Both the position numbers and the translations under genes were made by a program. 64,000 nt of DNA from Tretioscincus oriximinensis (Eukaryota; Chordata; Lepidosauria; Squamata; Gymnophthalmidae): NCBI GenBank assembly GCA_022410635.1, contig JAJVDF010000125.1, positions 443,262 to 507,261 of the forward strand, given 5' to 3'. Under the pieces are notes generated by a model. It made no database searches. It saw nothing but the letters and a program-made list of their open reading frames with translations, and was not told the DNA's origin. Within the stretch, counting starts at the first letter, position 1; each line of letters starts with the position of its first letter. Shown in pieces: positions 45,182 through 56,683 of the stretch.

Positions 45182-47550
45182 TGACTAATCATATAAAAAT
45201 TAGCCAGATTACTTTTTCTTACAAATTCACAACTCCAGACCTGAGTATTTTGGTTAAGTGTACCTGGCCAATAAGTAGGAAGAATCACACCTGGTTTCTT
45301 CTTCTTTTGCTAAGTCTCTACCATATGTTTTGAATTTAATATTATATTTTAAGGAACACATCAAATGACTTCAGTTTAAAGCATAAGTACAGTATAAATC
45401 ATGGGTTTATTCATCCAAACCTACAGTTTAAGCCGTTCTTTGGAATACGCTGTCCAAGGGAATGTATTCCTTGTTATTCCCACTCCACCGACTCCATCCT
45501 TTTAAATTTGAATGATGCTATTATGAGACTACATTCAAATTCTGTTTTGGTGCCATAGATAACTGNGGGAAAACCTAAAAGCAATTAATGTGTCATTTCT
45601 TAGCAAAAATTAAATTAATTAATGGTCTGGCTTTCATCTGGTTTGCTTCAGAAAACATTAGCTGACCAAAGTATAATGCTCCATTACAATTCTGTCAGTA
45701 TTCCAGCATCTCTTGCATTCTGTATAAGCAAAGAGATGTTTGTCACTAGCACAGAAAGAAGGAAGACATAGAACTAGTGTATAACAATTCATCAGCATAA
45801 TTTGAAGACCTGGTGTTGTAGTAATCTACCTTCATAGCAGGATAGATCAAAGAGAAGTGTTTTCCTGCCAAAGTGATATGGACTTCAAATGATGCATATC
45901 ATCTATGGGCTCCTGTATAGGGTCATGGCATGTCCTTATGTTTATTATTGGCAAAGGGTACAACAAGACACACCACCAAAATCTCCCCAGGAGCTCTCAA
46001 GGCCAGAAGCCTTTGTTCTAGTGTATTTCAGATCTTCTTCCCCACTCTGAAGTTGATGGGAACTTCAAAGCAGGTGTATGGGATGATTTAGAATAGAACA
46101 AGGCAATGCAGATTGTTTTGTTCTGTCTTAGGAGGAACCAGCCTCGCTACAAAAAATAGTAATAGAGTAAAAAAAACCAAAAACTGTTTAAAATAGTATA
46201 GTACTCAGAGGAGTACCTGACATAAACTAAAGATGAACCTTCACCAACTCTCCAGTGCCTCTCAAATGAGAGCAACAAAAAAAAGTGTGGAAATGGTTTA
46301 ATCACGGAGACACCTTCCTCACCGGAAAATGGGAACAAGTCCCCATTTGTGTTATAGACTGACACTGGAATTTAAGCAAGAAACCATGTTGGAGTGANTC
46401 AATCCAAAACTCAAGTTGGCAACTGTGCTAAAGTGAGCCTGTGTATAGATAAACTGTGAAAATTGAGTCGTGAGTTAATTCACTTTTTCTAGTTGGGTAG
46501 TCAAATGATCAGAACAGAGGAGAAAGGTTTGCTTTCTCATTGAACCACAAAAATCCTATTTTCAATCCCATCCAATTTAATTACAATACATTGACTAATA
46601 TAATGCACCATGATCAATATAGAAAGTTGTGCTGTACTAGTTAAGATTATAGAAGCTTGGCACACTGCCATATTAGCTAAACGTTATCCAGTCATTGGCA
46701 CATTGAATTGTTGATTAACACATTCCATTTATTTATGCATTTTACTAACCAAGAAAGATGAATTAGCAATATTTAACAGTTGATTAAGTTTAGCTATCTA
46801 TAGATGAAAACAACTAGCAACAAGACGTTAATGAGAATATTACAGTATATTTACTATTTCAATTTACTGTTCAAGCAAGCTTTAGTGGAGAAGAAAATTC
46901 ATGGGACATTTAAAATTGATTTTTGAATTTTCTCGTGCACTGGTTCANATACGCAGCAGAACATATATCTATGCTATGATTGTCCTAAAAACCTCTAAGC
47001 TTTTTAATCAATTTTGTGTTACTGTCCATAGCCTCACAGTTCTTTATTCTGCAGTCCTCTTCAACATTAATATAAATCTTAGGATTTAACAGTGATCAAG
47101 AGCATTATTATAAAAAAAAAAGATATAAGTACTACCATTTTTCCAAGAGCTGTTTCCTGATCCATCATGGTTAGCTCTGATCTCATTAATATATATTATT
47201 AGTTAAGATTTTTACCTTCAATATACATCACATTAATGACTGCTATAGGGATGATACACATATCACCAACTGTACATAGAGGATTTTTAAACAATAAAGT
47301 ATGCACATTTTCAATTTCAATTTAATTTTTGTCGCACTTTAGTAAAGACATGCAAAGTGTGGCTCACACATGAAATGTTTTCAAACAGTTCTTGAATTAA
47401 TTTGCATCAAACCAAGCATGCTGTTCTGTGGTCTAAGTGAATCAGTCTAAGGGGGTCTGAACATGAAGTTTGGTTTGGTTTGAAGAAGACTCATTCATTT
47501 TCATTCATTCACATCTCTAAACTGAAGTTTTGATGCTCCAATGTGCAGAA
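45182..47550. other. Unique AT-rich DNA
   Basis: No gene or transposon recognised. Confidence 0.5.
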
Positions 47551-47554
47551 TTTC

Positions 47555-47636
47555 TTTGGAACTCTTTATAGTTCTTTTGCATAGTTTGGACCTTTGGGTA
47601 TGAGGTGGGGTATAAATGTAAATAAATAAATGAATA
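47555..47636 (+). mobile_element. L2-like 3' tail
   Basis: GGACCTTTGGGTATGAGGTGGGGTATAAATGTAAATAAATAAATGAAT is the usual end of L2-dependent elements. It abuts the MITE fragment at 47641. Confidence 0.55.
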
Positions 47637-47640
47637 TTTT

Positions 47641-47705
47641 GCATTAGCATGTGGATGGTAGGTTCCTGTTCCAGAATATAATCCAGAATAAGGCCCAATC
47701 CAGAA
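47641..47705 (+). mobile_element. Half of palindromic MITE, family P copy 3
   Basis: GCATTAGCATGTGGATGGTAGG, TCCTGTTCCAGAATATAATCCAGAATAAGGCCCAATC matches the right half of 31560-31742 and 34303-34480. Only one arm is left. Confidence 0.7.
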
Positions 47706-47719
47706 AGAACATTGGACAT

Positions 47720-49030
47720 TAAAGGAAAAAAGTTAAAAAAAATTATGGAGTGAATGAATAGGTTTTAATAGTCAACATCAGATTTTTAGTCTGTGCTCTT
47801 CTTGCATGAAAAATGTATCTATCCTTAATGCAGATTATAAAAAGGTCAGTAGAAACAGCACAGTCGAAATAATTTTAGGTTCACACTGGTTCAATTTATT
47901 TTCACTGTTATATACGGTACCTATAAGATAATGCATTATTTCAATATAGGATTACTGTTGCAAGAATTTTATATGTACAACTTTGGAAAACAGAACATAT
48001 TTACAGAGGAATTGATTGTAAAAAGCATGTAATTGTCTAAAATGAATAAATTGTTAAGTTTGCTTAGAGGAAAGACAACTGTATTTTTTCAAGGGATTGG
48101 CAATTCTTTATAGGTCTTCTGCAATATATAGAAAAGGAATCAATGGTTGATAATTTTTAAGACCAATAAAAAAAGAAAAAAATCAAGAGCTAAAATTAAA
48201 CTGACAACATGAGGGAAATCAAGAGTCAAATTTCTTTTTAACTCTTATCTATTATTCCTTTATAATTTCAGTTTCTACTTTATTGTAATTTTATATATTT
48301 TTTTCTTTTCTTGAAACATAATGAAACTCATAATAAAAGCCCCAATGTATTATTTGATCATTTTCAAAAAATTTCTTTGATCAATTTATTCAGTCATAGC
48401 AAAATTTATTCAGTCAGGTAAAAGAATACAATTGATGATATAATATATCTAGCACACTACAATAAGTTACTGTATATTATATAATTACAATAAGTTACTG
48501 TATTTATAGTTACTGTATATTTATAGTTACATTATATTATTGTCCACCCGCATCTTCCTTAAACTAAAGATTATTGGGTTTTGGATACATTCTTATAGAA
48601 TCACAAAGATTATTATTTAATAAGAATTCATGATCATAAGTTTTAATATTGTTCTTCTTATCTTCATTTCTGCTAAATTGGGAACATTTGAAAAGGCATT
48701 TAAATGCTTGGGGAAATTACTTTGCTTTTTCATGAAATACATTATATACATGGTATATATTACCAGTCAAATATTTGTAGACACTTTTTATTGTAAGTCA
48801 TCAAATCCAAGAAGGAACCTTTTGAAGAAGCTAAAGTATAAATTGCACTTTGTTTTATTAGTACTTACCATTTTTAATTCTTAATTCTATATATGGGATT
48901 TCTTCAGAGTCTGATGTCTTTAAAATGTATCTTCATTCTGTTTGAGTGAGAAGAGCCATCCCTTGCATGGAGTGATGAGTTACAGTATATGAAGTTCAAT
49001 AGATTTAAAATGTATTCAAATAAAGCAGAA
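47720..49030. other. Unique AT-rich DNA with short tandem duplication
   Basis: 48465-48535 carries two to three copies of an ACAATAAGTTACTGTATATTA-like unit; nearby, ATTTATTCAGTCA is duplicated (about 48386-48417). No gene. Confidence 0.5.
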
Positions 49031-49039
49031 ATTGGCTGT

Positions 49040-49962
49040 GGCCGCAACTGCGGCTGTGCCGGAAGTTGTTGCCAGGGAAAGGAGGAGACGGGCTAGGAGG
49101 CCATGTCTCTATCGTTGCGTGATATGCACGGCGTGGTGACGTGGCTTCCGGNGCAACGGAGGGAATAAAAGCCCTCCGCTGGACACCATTGCCCACTTCT
49201 CCGTCGGACGCGCAAATCCCACCCTTACCCTCCCTCTTTTTTCTTTCAGTCATGGTGGTGAGAGGTGTTGGCAGTGGCACAGCTTGGCAAGTCGAGAGGA
49301 GTCAAGAAACTTGAGGTCAGGGGTCCCCCACGACTACCTCATAGCTTGAGGGCCCTTCCTAAAAGGGTTCCGGACTTGTGTACCTACCTGGGGGGGACCG
49401 GTAGGTGGAACGCAGGTCTGGAGTCATCGAGGTGGGCGTACCCAGGATGGATTCTTGAAGGCTGGGCAAACCTCTTTGATCCTCGGAGAAAGACCCTCAG
49501 GAACGGTGGGTCAGTTGGTGCTGCTGGACAGCTCGAGTGCCTAGACAACACGGGCTGACCTGCTGGGTGGGAGCAGCCCGGGGACTATGTCATGGGGCAT
49601 GGCCCAGAGGGTCTACCAGCTAGCCCGAGTTGGGCAGATGCAAGGCATGTGGGCCATGCTGAGAGGAGCAGGCCCCAAGATGGGCCATGGCCGGGATGGC
49701 TGACCTGACCGGTGATGCCGGTCAGGCCAGGTGGCTGACCACTGCGACTGCCAAGCTGTTGCGCCAACCACATTCCTACTCCAGCCATGGCCTATTTCTC
49801 TCCACTTTGGGGTTATGTTTTAAGCACTTTGTTAATAAATTAGCTTGCGGGTTGTGTGAATTGTTACGAGTTGGCGTTAGAGGTTTTTTGTTATTGTTAA
49901 AGAGTTAATAAATATTTATTGCTATGTGAAAGATATCCGGTCTCCTGCCTCTTTCCTCCATG
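49040..49962 (+). mobile_element. Unclassified ~0.95-kb repeat family, copy 2
   Basis: Order of parts: CpG-rich 5' region (49040-49165), a TATA-like GGGAATAAAAGCCC (about 49164-49177) inside an inverted GGAGGG/CCCTCC pair, ACTTCTCCGTCGGACGCGC, a pyrimidine tract ending TTTCTTTCAG, then ATGG at 49252, a decayed ORF region, a GC-rich middle with GGTCAGGCCAGGTGGCTGACC-like inverted motifs, and GAGTTAATAAATATT (AATAAA about 49907) followed by GGTCTCCTGCCTC. The same order is reversed at 56684-57690. Compared with that copy the ORF has single-base deletions. It could be a solo LTR with a long R region or a non-autonomous retroposon. Confidence 0.75.
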
Positions 49963-49964
49963 GC

Positions 49965-50378
49965 AAATGCTGTATCTTGCTGGTTCCCAAACAAGATAAT
50001 TAAAATGTTATCTTGTTCTTAATACATTTTACTTTCTTGGGAAGAACAGGTTTATCATTTTGGTTTTGTGCTTGAGTTATTATATATATCAATTCTTTTT
50101 GTTGGTACATTTATATTTTATCCCTTGAATTAATGCATTTTGTATTTTTTTGAACATTGCTTTTATTTTGCTTTTAGCTAGTCCATGATAATAAATGAAT
50201 TAGTCTAATTTGCTTCAACTCTTTGGCAAAAAGTGTGGCTACTTCAGCTCTGTTTGGTTTAAAAAGTCCTCTTATTCATGGACAAAGATAATTTGATCAT
50301 ACCCACTTACAATCTTATAACCTCCATGTCATTATTCCTGAAATATGACTGGCACGGTGTTGGGAATAGGTGAAGATT
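49965..50378. other. Unique AT-rich DNA
   Basis: Nothing recognised. Confidence 0.5.
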
Positions 50379-50379
50379 T

Positions 50380-50490
50380 TGCCTTCTTCTTGAGACTGCC
50401 CAATTGCAAAGTGGTGGCCACTGTTAGACAAAGTGCTGGACTAGATGGGGACCAGCCCAATTCAGCAGGGCTCCTCTTATGTTCTTATGT
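50380..50490 (+). mobile_element. CR1 LINE 3' end
   Basis: GTTAGACAAAGTGCTGGACTAGATGGGG, CAGCAGGGCTCCTCTTATGTTCTTATG: terminal CR1 segment with the final TTCTTATG octamer. Confidence 0.85.
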
Positions 50491-50491
50491 A

Positions 50492-52097
50492 AGACACACT
50501 ACCAAAATGTGTACTCAGATGCTCTGAAGGTTAGAAGCTTTTGCTGCTGGCTTTTGGATCATTCAGAGCAGTGTTGGCTGTCCCAATGCAGACAGCCATC
50601 TTCCACACCAGAACAGCTCACCCTGTACCAAATGAATGAAAATAATGCAGGAAAGTACAGAAACAGTCTATGATGCTATGAAAATATTTGTTTTTGAATA
50701 GATCATATTTTACAAAGAGGAGATTATAAAGGATTGTTATGCCAATTGAGCTTTGGAGGCAACTACTTACCTATGTTTACGGCATCATCTTTCCTGAGTG
50801 CACCAGGGTGAGCAATCTAAAATATGGCCACTATGAAATCTACATGATAGAGTAGCTTTTTCTAGCTGTTGAGAAAAGTGACAGGATGTGGCTGCAGTAT
50901 AAAATGTTTAGCAAATTCCCCAGACACCCATAGTCAAAGCAATTCCATCTGCATGCTTGTTGTGCTGTGAGCGGTCATTTCCCTTGTGCTATCAGCCAAG
51001 TGCGAATGGTGACAGCTTTACAAACCAGAAGTTTCAACTGGAAAGTGCAGTTATTTACTAGTTTCATATCTGCACCCATTTTGCAAAGAGGCTGGTAAAT
51101 CACAGATTGCCAGATTCTGTGCTCATTCTATGCATTCCTGCATTTCCAGATTGTATGTGTTTATGGAGAGACATTCAGAAGATGCATTGCTCCAAGTGCT
51201 GGGCGTCCTCCCAGTGCTACTTGTCTCATTTTAAAAAATCCATAACTCTGCCTGTGGTTACAGTTGCTGAATCCATAATAAAGGGACAAGGAGTGGCATA
51301 GAAATTGTTTCCGTGTAGCATTGAAATCACATGGCTAGAGAGTGTGCATTAATCTTACAGTCAAACAAATCAAGCCAAGAATCATACGGGCTTACAGTAA
51401 AGTTTCACTTTGACACAAAGTAATAATCAGGTAGGAAAATAAGCTTGTACAATAATACATGTGATATTGACACTGTATCTTGTAATATAATTGATCATTC
51501 TACAGTTTTTTTTACATACCTGTGTCAGAATGTAGAGCAATAAGATGGAAGTGGCACAATAGCAGTGTCAAAACTAGAAAACTCACGTCTTTGGGGTACC
51601 AAGAAACCTACATAATATTTTTATTTATACGGCATGGAAAGAAAGGGTGTTATGGGAAAGCAGTGGTGTGACATTTATCCATATTGCCATTCCATTATAG
51701 CTGGAGTGACATTTCACACTCCAGGACAGAGATGGTTGCACAAATCACTGCCAACATGCTGGGAAAGCTACTTTATTATTTCCAAAAAATGTGTGGAAAA
51801 TTTCCCATAGGTGATGCATTATTTCTGAGGAAAGATAGCATGGGCACCATAATTCTGCTGCTACAAATGGTGTTTATGGAAGGCTCCAATGACATTTAGA
51901 GTTGATATGGAGCAGTTCAAAATCTGAATTGGGGTTTAGCTGTCATGAGTTCATTAAGTGAACAAACATGGATAGAGAGTGTAATGGAAGCAATGAACAT
52001 GAGCTTGTGCATACCTCTGAATGCAATGGAGGACAGAAAGTCTGGCATGCTGCAATTTATAGGATCATGAAGAGTCAGCAATAACAACAGAAGGGAA
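50492..52097. other. Unique DNA
   Basis: No gene or transposon recognised. Confidence 0.5.
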
Positions 52098-52098
52098 T

Positions 52099-52232
52099 TT
52101 CAGAGAAATAGCCATGTTAGTCTAGTAGAAAGTCCAGCAAAGGAGCTAGCAGCAATTTGAGACTAACTTCAGAAAAGTGGGTGGCATAAGCTTTCGCAGA
52201 CAGGTCTACTTCTTCAGATGCATCTGAAGAAG
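52099..52232 (-). mobile_element. Dispersed element with hammerhead-like core, minus copy
   Basis: On the minus strand: GCATCTGAAGAAG, hairpin GTAGACCTGTCTGC, GAAAGCTTATGCCACCCACTTTTCTG, AAGTTAGTCTCAAATTGCTGCTAGCTCC, TTTGCTGGACTTTC, and TAGACTAACATGGCTATTTCTCTGAAA. The 5' side joins a 24-bp perfect palindrome (52209-52232, CTTCTTCAGATG and its complement), so a short piece of a second copy starts in the opposite direction. The sequence type resembles repeats I associate with Penelope-like elements in reptiles, but no protein remains here. Confidence 0.85.
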
Positions 52233-52404
52233 TTTTTTAGTTTATTTATGATTAGTCGGATGACCATATCATCTTACAAATTCCATATGGAAGAAAAATT
52301 TTAAAACTTTGAAAGATTTTAAATATAAAAGATAAAAGAGTATTTTAAAATCACGCTGAACAGATTTAAAAGAGAACAGTCAGTTCCAATTCACTGCAAG
52401 ATTT

Positions 52405-52444
52405 GGCATCTGAAGAAGTAGATGTGTCTACGAAAGTTTATGCC
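52405..52444 (+). ncRNA. Hammerhead-ribozyme-like motif (candidate)
   Basis: Stem I GGCAT/ATGCC encloses the conserved CUGANGA (CTGAAGA), a stem II hairpin (GTAGATGTGTCTAC, with one unpaired A before it), GAAA and a UU before the predicted cleavage point. Stem III would be only one pair within a molecule, but the AGCTT of sister copies is self-complementary, as in dimer-acting hammerheads. This plus copy has AGTTT there. The extra A next to stem II departs from consensus and may reduce or abolish activity. Confidence 0.4.
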
Positions 52445-52494
52445 ACCCACTTTCCTCAAGTTAGTCTCAAAGTGCTGCTAGCTCCTTTGCTGAA
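52405..52494 (+). mobile_element. Dispersed element with hammerhead-like core, plus copy
   Basis: GGCAT (52405-52409), CTGAAGA (52410-52416), A plus hairpin GTAGATGTGTCTAC (52418-52431), GAAA (52432-52435), GTTT, ATGCC (52440-52444), then CACTTTCCTCAAGTTAGTC, TCAAAGTGCTGCTAGCTCC, TTTGCTG. It forms an inverted pair with 52099-52221, separated by about 180 bp. Confidence 0.85.
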
Positions 52495-52499
52495 CAGAA

Positions 52500-52800
52500 G
52501 GGAAGAAATGCAATCAAATGATTAAAACTATCATTACACACAGGGCCCTTTCAGTGCTTGTTCTAGAGAATGGTACCAGCACTAGTCAGGAAGGTAAAAT
52601 CTGCACTGCAAACCATCCTACANTTAGAGCTGTTTTCCCAACTGGGATTCTTTTTAGCATTTCTTCTCTGGGCAGCTTAACAGTAATTCACATTTGCCCA
52701 TACCATACAACTAGTCTGAACACAGTTCTACCCACTTGTATGCAGAATGTGCATACAGTATCTCCTAATTGCAGAATGTGCATATGCAGAATCTCCTAAG
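52500..52800. other. Unique DNA
   Basis: Nothing recognised. Confidence 0.4.
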
Positions 52801-52801
52801 T

Positions 52802-53342
52802 GTAGGGTTGCCATACGTCCCGGTAAACCGGGACATTCACGGTTTTAGGGACAATTTTATTGTCCCGGCTGGATTTTTAAAAAGAGTTTTAAAATCCCGG
52901 GTTGCTGCTAAACCCCTCCGCCCCCGCTACCCCCCCCCCCCTTACCCCCCCCACCGCTCCCGCTGCTACGCCCCCGCCGCTACCCCCCGCCGCTACCCCC
53001 CTGCCGCCGCCGCTACCCCCCCACCGCAGCTGCGCGCGTGCGCATGGACGCTTGTGAGACAGGCAGGAAAGACGTTCTGCCTGTCTCGCTACAAGCGTCT
53101 GTATGCGCATGCGCGCGTGCATGCACACGTGTGTAAGTGCGCGCGTGCACGCACACGTACGTATGCGCGCGCGTGCACGCACACGTACGTATGCGCACGC
53201 GTGCACGCACACGTACGTATGCGCGCGCGTGCACGCACACGTATGTATGCGCGCGCGTGCACGCGCACGTACGTATGCGTGCGCGTGCACGTGCACGCAC
53301 CCCCCACCCCACCCCCGTCCCGGTGAGTCATGGCAAGGGGTA
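52802..53342. mobile_element. MITE-like element with GC-rich interior
   Basis: Left end TAGGGTTGCCATACGTCCCGG and the reverse complement of the right end (CCCCTTGCCATGACTCACCGGGAC) agree, giving imperfect terminal inverted repeats of the TAGGGTTGCCATACGTCC type common in reptile hAT-like elements. The interior has a C-rich tract (52916-53030), a hairpin at 53047-53099 (20-bp arms with a 3-nt bulge) and the minisatellite at 53137-53300. All Arg/His/Val/Cys-rich open frames on both strands come from the minisatellite. Confidence 0.65.
53137..53300. repeat. 28-bp minisatellite of alternating purine-pyrimidine
   Basis: Five full units (53137-53164, 53165-53192, 53193-53220, 53221-53248, 53249-53276) and a partial sixth. 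Unit form: GCGCGCGCGTGCACGCACAC plus GTACGTAT. Purines and pyrimidines alternate without a break for 164 bp, the pattern that favours Z-DNA. Confidence 0.95.
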
Positions 53343-53344
53343 GG

Positions 53345-55083
53345 TAATGTATAGCTGAATACACATAAGGTATTTCTACTGCTATGGTAGTTACGACATG
53401 AAGAATTTGCCCAACATGCTCATGCAGTTTCAGCAATCCACTCCATTGCTGTGGATTTTACAGACAGTACTTCTTACTGACATTGTTGTGGACTTCCCTG
53501 TGCCCCCATTAAAAACCTCTTGTGCAGTGTGAGAAAGCAAGAATAGGCAGAAAGGGTGAGAACTCCAGGCATAATATATGCTCTTTGTTTACTTCATGGA
53601 GCTCAAATGTATTGTGGGGGATGGGAGAGAACAGACAATCAGGATTCTGCACAGATAAGGTGCTGAGGGACTTCTGGATGTCCAATTGTGAAAAGGAATA
53701 CTGTTCTCCATCCAATATATCAGTTCCTTGCTGCAGTAACACAGAGTTTCACTAGTACATGGGGAAGGAAGGAATCACAATTGATATTTGTCCAGAATAA
53801 AGGAAATTCTGCAGCAAAGCAGCTCACAGGTCCGAGTTATTTATGGACCTGAAGGCATAGCTTATCTCACTGATACTTTATAGCATTCTGGGGCAGGAGC
53901 AANACTATTTGTGCACCCAAGTTGCAAACAGAATGGGCCAGTTATCTTTGCACTGGATGGATGGGAATGGTCTGTCACAACCATTCCCAACAGCTAAATG
54001 TGGAACAATTCCCAACAGTAGTAATGGTTGTTGTTATAGTTTTAAAACAATGAAGAGGCTGGAGAACGTATCCAAGTAGGATCTCTCACATGCCAGCCTC
54101 CTCTTTTCTCCTTTTTGAATATTTTAGCCTAAAAATGGTGCATAGGAGACAGAATGAGAACACACCACTCTCTATAAAGTGCTTTTGAATCACTTTTCTG
54201 TTGATTTGTGTGAATAAACAATCAGAACAGATATCTCTATCTGGGAAAAGAGTAGGAAATATCCTGCTCAGTAGCGGATCTGCAACACAAACATATGCAG
54301 CTGCATTACACGGACACACACACACATTGAGCATCATTGATAGTGCAAGGAAGACTGCTGTTTAGAGAAAAAGGCCATTGATTGCCATGCTGAAACTTAT
54401 CATGCTTGATTACTTGATGTTTGGACTGATGATGCATTTATTTTTGATGAGTCAGAATCACCTGGTGACCTAGCAACATCATTTTCACGTGGGGAAGGTT
54501 CATGTGAAAAATGAAAAACTGTCACAATCAGGGCTGTATTTAGGCACAATATGGCTACTGATAGTAATAAGAAGAAAAATATTTTTAATTGCTTTTATTA
54601 TTATAAAAGCTGAAATAGCTAGGGGAAAGGGGGGAGTATAATAAATAAATAAGTAAGTAAATAAGTAAATTACAGTCCATGGGCAAAATACGGCCAAAAT
54701 ATGGTCTCGTCACAATACCGCCAAGTTATAAAGGATAATCCAAGTTCAACAGAGGAGGCTTCAGAGTGAAAGAAGAGAAATCTCTTCTGCAATTCTTTTT
54801 TCCTTTCAGAAGATGCAATGCTCTGTTGCTTTCAGTAGTGCTGAGATATTGTTTTTGTCCCTTTGCCAAATGATAAAATCATGTACTTGAGAGTTGAGGT
54901 AATGTGTCAATGACCTAAGTTCATCCCTTTCCCAGTTACTATGTCTCTAGTATATTTCCAACTGTTTCTGAAAAAGGATATAAGTTTGATTAAGAGACAA
55001 AGGCTGTGTCTTAACAGCTAAAAAACATCATTGTTGCTGTAGGATTCACCAATGTTATTGTGGGGGACCCCACACCTAGAGTT
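53345..55083. other. Unique DNA
   Basis: No gene. Short (CA)n at 54313-54325 and an AAATAAGT-type run at 54640-54670. Confidence 0.5.
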
Positions 55084-55085
55084 TT

Positions 55086-55226
55086 CAGAGCTAGGGTTAC
55101 TGGATAAAAGCAGGACAGCAATGCTACACCTTTAATGGATGTAAAAAAGAACTTGCTTTTTGAAATTGCTTTTTAAAAAAGCATTAAAAGTGCAGGACAG
55201 GTGTCCTATATTTATGTAACTCTATT
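55086..55226. mobile_element. Possible short MITE
   Basis: Left TAGGGTTACTGGATAAAAGCAGGACAG and right CAGGACAGGTGTCCTATATTTATGTAACTCTA are loosely inverted complements (TAG-GTTAC ends), similar in type to the termini at 52802. Confidence 0.4.
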
Positions 55227-55229
55227 CAA

Positions 55230-56305
55230 GTTGTGGAGTAAAATTTCTACAGCTTTGAATTTTTTGTCATGTGTGATTTAACGCTAAAAAGAAAATGGTC
55301 TCAGAAGTCATTTCCACCACCTCTGCGGCTCAGGATGACTATGGCAGAAGAGGGCAAAAAGGCACCAGTTTCAGCTGGAGCTTATCAGTAGGAAGCGTTG
55401 GGGGACTGTTTTTACACTTTGGAGGTGAGATACAAGGCCAATAGAGACACAAAATAAATTTATGACTCCAAGGGATCTTATCAGATGTTCTTTTTCACAT
55501 ATCTGGAGGAGTTCAGAGACAAACAGGATCTCTCAATTTGTTGCCAAGGGCTGGACATAAAAATGTGATTTAAAAATCATAAAGAAATCCTTGGATCCTG
55601 GATGAAAGGATGCAAAACAAATTAACTGAGTCTTTGGAGTAAGACAGTATCCCATAAATGAGAGCACATAAATTTGCAGACCACATTAAAGACAATAAGA
55701 TACATAATGGAGGAAAAGGAACATGCTTATGCTTAGAGAGGAAATGTATATAATCTATATTCATTTCCATAGCACAGGCAAGCACCCAGAGAACCATGCA
55801 AACTTACATTTAGCCCATCAAGATGAATTAATTGGTCTTCTTTTGGTTTGCTTGCTTTTAAGCAAATAATATCATATTAAAATTATCAGATACATTACAT
55901 GCTTCTGTGTTTTTAAGGGTCATTAAATGAAAGTTGGCACCACAACTCAGCACATGAGCTCATTTTATTGTACTGGTAGAGTAGTTAATGTAAATTATCC
56001 AATTTGAAGTTAATTATTTGATTGCAGAAATCTTGGAACAGTGGCTTGTTGCACTAAAAAAAACCTACCTTCATTTAAGCTTCTGTTATCAGTTGTAGCT
56101 TCAACCTAGATAGACACATTCAAGGTCATTACTAAAAGTCATGCAGAATGACTGAATGTATACATTTGCTGCATCAGACTTGTGATTAAAATTGACCTCT
56201 CTTTGCTGCCTTCTCTGTTGTGATTCACATCCCATCTTCATTGTTAATGTCTGATTTTAGTTTGTGAATGTATTCAAAAGTTTTAAACAGTAATGCTAAT
56301 GCACT
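55230..56305. other. Unique AT-rich DNA
   Basis: No gene recognised. Confidence 0.5.
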
Positions 56306-56307
56306 TC

Positions 56308-56440
56308 ATAAAAACATAAGAGACCCATACTGGATCGGGCCAGAGCATTCTGTCATACACAGAGGCTCATCAAAATGCACCTGGACAGTCTGAACAGAAG
56401 AAAGAAAAATATGCACTCCCTGCAAATGGTATTTCAGGAG
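56308..56440 (-). mobile_element. CR1 LINE 3' end
   Basis: On the minus strand: CATTTGCAGGGAGTGC, GACTGTCCAGGTGCATTTTGATG, CCCGATCCAGTATGGGTCTCTTATGTTTTTATG, the CR1 3' terminus. Same family as 37113-37312. Confidence 0.85.
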
Positions 56441-56444
56441 TACT

Positions 56445-56680
56445 TACTTCTGGTTATTTTCACCTAGTGGTCAGTTGTGCTGTGCATGGGAACACAATGC
56501 AGTTGCTTGTATTCTTTCTTTCCCTCTCTCACTATCTCCCTCTCTTCCTTCCTGAACTACTCTGAGCTCATCATTCAAATTTGCCACCTACAGTAATGAT
56601 TTCTTTTTAAATATTGAACAAAACAATACAAGAACACTGAATAAAATACATGGATCTGTATTTAAGGTATATATTTATTC
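56445..56680. other. Unique DNA
   Basis: CT-rich patch at 56511-56562; otherwise nothing recognised. Confidence 0.4.
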
Positions 56681-56683
56681 TTA

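Noticed and set aside
52769..53436. Several overlapping 83-185-codon frames with His/Val/Arg/Cys/Ala repeats
   Set aside because: They arise from the 28-bp minisatellite, which lacks stops in most frames on both strands.
53822..53870. Search for tRNA, rRNA or snRNA genes over the window
   Set aside because: Only SINE-embedded A/B boxes were found; no cloverleaf with intact arms was recognised.
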